Below are positions 61,668-64,000 of a stretch of DNA of 64,000 nt, one piece after another; position 1 is the first letter of the stretch, and every line of letters starts with the position of its first letter. This DNA is from Nostoc sp. 'Peltigera membranacea cyanobiont' N6 (GTDB lineage Bacteria > Cyanobacteriota > Cyanobacteriia > Cyanobacteriales > Nostocaceae): NCBI RefSeq assembly GCF_002949735.1, contig NZ_CP026681.1:3858501-3922500 (forward strand), in the 5' to 3' direction. The position numbers and the translations under genes were made by a program. The notes beneath the pieces were generated by a model. That model was not told where the DNA came from and ran no database searches. It worked only from the letters and a program-made list of their open reading frames with translations.

Positions 61668-64000
61668 TTAAGCAAGATACTGCTGAATGAATTGTTCAAG
61701 TTGCTCGCTTTGAAATTGTTTAGCAAGTTGGACGATCTTCTGAGTGAAAGGTTGGTATTGATGGCTCTCTTGCTCCAGTTGTTCTGCTGCGGCGATCAGC
61801 TTCTTCAATCGCCCCTCTTGCACGAGTTCTAACCAAGCCTGGAGATCCGCTAGGGGGGGTGGAATGAATTCTGTTGGTTGCGGCTCATCTGCCGATCGAT
61901 CGGGAATGTCTTCCGTTTTCCAAGTGAGTTGGAGATGTTTTTCCAGCAGTCTGAACAAATCATTCACTTGCACTGGTTTGGCGAGGAAATCATCGCCACC
62001 AGCATCAATACTCATTTGTTGATCGATTTGCGCGACGGAGGCAGAAGAGACAATAACTTTGAGCGATTGCAGTTGTTCCTGTTCCCGAATATTTCGCAAC
62101 ATCTCAAAACCATCCATCCCAGGCATCGCTAAGTCAGTAATGATTAAATTGGGGAGATGTTGCTGGAGTTGGTCTAAGCCAGCTTGTCCATGTTCTGCTT
62201 CGACGATCGTGAACCCTAGAGGCTCTAGCAGATTCAGCAAGACGGCGCGATTTTCCCAGCGATCGTCTACGACTAAAATATGGCGCTGTGGGCCTTCGTA
62301 GCCAATGATGTTACCCACAGATGCGGTCTGCTGTTGACTCCAGTCACTTGCTAAGGGCAGGACGATCTCGAAAAAGAACTCGCTACCAACACCAAATTGA
62401 CTCTTGACCTGAATCTGTCCACCCATTAACTGTACAAGCTGTTGGCTAATGGCTAAACCTAGCCCTGTGCCTTCTACTTTGCGCTTCTGCTCCCCTACTT
62501 GTTCAAAGGTTTGGAAGAGTTTGTTGATATCTGGTGGTGCAATCCCCACACCAGTATCGGCGATGGTAAAGCACAGTTGAGCCGTGCTGCATCTACGCCC
62601 GTCGTAGACATCGGACTCCAGCCCAATTCGTTGAACTCGTAAGGTAACACTACCGCGATCGGTAAACTTAATGGCGTTACCGAGGAGGTTAATCAATACT
62701 TGGCGCAGACGTTTTTCATCGGCGCTGATACCCACAGGTAAATCAGCATCAGGTTCGTAGTGAAACTCAATGCCTTTCTGCTGCGCCCGAATATGGCAAA
62801 TTTCCACAACACCTTGCAAGAAAGACGGCAAGTGAAAAGCTTGGGAGGCAAGTTCGAGTTTACGAGCTTCGATTTTTGACAAATCCAAAATATCATTGAT
62901 CAGTGTTAGCAGATGAGAGCCACACTGCTGGATGATGTAGACTCCCTGACGTTCTTTGTCAGGTAAGGCTTTGGAGCGTCCCAGAATTTGGGCATAGCCG
63001 AGAATGCCATTCAACGGTGTGCGGAGTTCGTGGCTCATGTTGGCAAGAAATTCACTCTTGGCACTGTTGGCGCTGTCAGCAATTTCTTTGGCTGCATCTG
63101 CTAAGGCTTTTGATTGTTTCAGTTGGTCTTGTTCAGCAGATTGGACATAGACCAACACCCCAATCAGTGTCCCCGCCAAGGCTAAGACTGCCAGAGCAAT
63201 GCTATCTAGGAGTTTTAGTTGAGATTCAATATTTTCACGGGGAATGACGAGTGCTACTGACCAGTTAGCTTCTTTTAGAGGGAGAAACGCAACATATTTT
63301 TTAGTTTTGTCAATAGTTACTAATTCAATACCTTGTTGCCGATTTACCATCTTTTTAGCGATCGCCGCTAAACCTGGATCTGCGGCCTCAACCAATTTCA
63401 TCCCAGGCTTTTCAATCGTGGTCATGAAGGCGGGGTTAGGATGTACGATCGCTTGTCCGACGGAGTTGAGCGTAAAAGCATAGCTATTCTTGCCGTATTT
63501 TAGTGTATCTGTGACATAATTGATGCGATCGACAGCAACATTTCCATGCACGACACCGATGGGAGGACTCGATGGATTGCCATCTCTGCGAATAGGGGAC
63601 GAGATGGCCACTGATGACACACCATTGGCTCTGGCAATCATGGGATCGCCAACATAAACATATCCAGCAATCGACCTTTGAAACCAGCGGCGATCTGTGA
63701 CATTTCCCCGCTTACTGTTCGGTACTGTACTCTCTCGCCATCCATCTGGCGTGGTTAAAGCAAAGAGTGAAAAATCTTCAATTCGCTGGTGTTCCGCCTT
63801 CAAGTAATTACTGGCGATCGACCAATCTACTGAGCGCACTACGTCTGTGTTTGCCAACATCTCAACTCTAACTTTGAGAATTGCTAACCAGCGATCAATT
63901 TCATCTCGGCTCTGTTTCACCTCTGACAGAACTTGATTCTTGAGATTGGCTAGCATGATACTTCGCACGGTCTGATAGCTGAAATAAGCGCCTACAACTA
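61668..64000 (-). CDS. dCache hybrid sensor histidine kinase, 5' end cut by window edge
   Basis: At least 776 residues are in the window; the frame continues past 64000 with no start, so the first TM helix lies outside. The dCache domain (FQRSIAGYVYVGDPMIARA; PLKEANWSVALVIP) is paralogous to that of the 26283 kinase. TM2 follows (SIALAVLALAGTLIGVLVYV), then the H-box NMSHELRTPLNGILGY (His near 315), the ATPase (NLLGNAIKFTD, GTGLGLAIS) and a receiver (LVVDDRWENRAVL; LIITDLAMPGMDGFEML, phosphoacceptor Asp near 610). A helical C-terminal tail of about 90 residues follows. Unlike most kinases here it has a conventional SHELRTP H-box. The next gene downstream is the receiver-kinase at 60247. Confidence 0.92.
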   Translation of the reverse strand, partial: VVGAYFSYQTVRSIMLANLKNQVLSEVKQSRDEIDRWLAILKVRVEMLANTDVVRSVDWSIASNYLKAEHQRIEDFSLFALTTPDGWRESTVPNSKRGNVTDRRWFQRSIAGYVYVGDPMIARANGVSSVAISSPIRRDGNPSSPPIGVVHGNVAVDRINYVTDTLKYGKNSYAFTLNSVGQAIVHPNPAFMTTIEKPGMKLVEAADPGLAAIAKKMVNRQQGIELVTIDKTKKYVAFLPLKEANWSVALVIPRENIESQLKLLDSIALAVLALAGTLIGVLVYVQSAEQDQLKQSKALADAAKEIADSANSAKSEFLANMSHELRTPLNGILGYAQILGRSKALPDKERQGVYIIQQCGSHLLTLINDILDLSKIEARKLELASQAFHLPSFLQGVVEICHIRAQQKGIEFHYEPDADLPVGISADEKRLRQVLINLLGNAIKFTDRGSVTLRVQRIGLESDVYDGRRCSTAQLCFTIADTGVGIAPPDINKLFQTFEQVGEQKRKVEGTGLGLAISQQLVQLMGGQIQVKSQFGVGSEFFFEIVLPLASDWSQQQTASVGNIIGYEGPQRHILVVDDRWENRAVLLNLLEPLGFTIVEAEHGQAGLDQLQQHLPNLIITDLAMPGMDGFEMLRNIREQEQLQSLKVIVSSASVAQIDQQMSIDAGGDDFLAKPVQVNDLFRLLEKHLQLTWKTEDIPDRSADEPQPTEFIPPPLADLQAWLELVQEGRLKKLIAAAEQLEQESHQYQPFTQKIVQLAKQFQSEQLEQFIQQYLA

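Overview
The window comes from a filamentous, Nostoc/Anabaena-type cyanobacterium. The palindrome GCGATCGC (HIP1) is very frequent, and the genes include Ycf54, a high-light-inducible protein, a DUF1816 protein, crtE and sucrose synthase. Large PAS/GAF histidine kinases are numerous, and heptanucleotide tandem repeats fill the gaps between genes. All calls are by reading; no database search was run.

Layout. 1-10 kb is housekeeping: truB, an alpha/beta hydrolase, DUF1816, rlmB-mrnC, a STAS protein, carA, a retropepsin-like lipoprotein, trpD, a DNA adenine methyltransferase and a small broken-looking ORF. A small Hlip gene with an HLR1-like RpaB site follows at 10.3 kb. 10.5-18.4 kb, all on the minus strand, carries a dynamin-like GTPase, an Rpn/DUF2887 nuclease, a 990-residue Hsp70/actin-like ATPase and a 363-residue protein of unknown family. 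This is the most interesting block: a putative GTPase-ATPase system that recalls the SrfB/SrfC pair of enterobacteria. 19-34 kb holds three very large signalling proteins (an 1093-residue PAS/GAF kinase, a 613-residue dCache kinase and a 1960-residue Ser/Thr-His dual kinase) around a cyclase/aldehyde dehydrogenase pair and a Uma2 protein. 34-43 kb is mostly metabolic: pdxJ, a SnoaL-like protein, ycf54, a secreted protein, a PAP2-like protein, crtE, folD, an OB-fold lipoprotein, a Nudix hydrolase and an AI-2E-type transporter. 42.6-47 kb has two more kinases and an Rrf2 regulator. 47-53 kb is a sugar module, sucrose synthase followed by a GH65 phosphorylase fused to beta-phosphoglucomutase. 53-60 kb has a CadD-like transporter, a pentapeptide-repeat protein, recJ with a GNAT gene, an unknown gene, a RecB-type nuclease and a 3' remnant of rsmG. 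60-64 kb ends with two more kinases, the last cut by the window edge.

A recurring theme is that short repeats have entered or shaped genes. Heptamer arrays are translated inside trpD and form the linker of the GH65-PGM fusion. A low-complexity repeat sits inside recJ. A TCATTTGTC-type repeat sits in frame inside two kinases. Two unrelated genes end with the same repeat-derived VIRNS-stop tail. Two MITE-like families are visible, one with a 9-bp target duplication.

Seven histidine kinases lie in the window and five share nearly the same H-box and following helix, without a stand-alone response regulator nearby. They look like a local set of paralogues. No tRNA, rRNA or CRISPR array was found.
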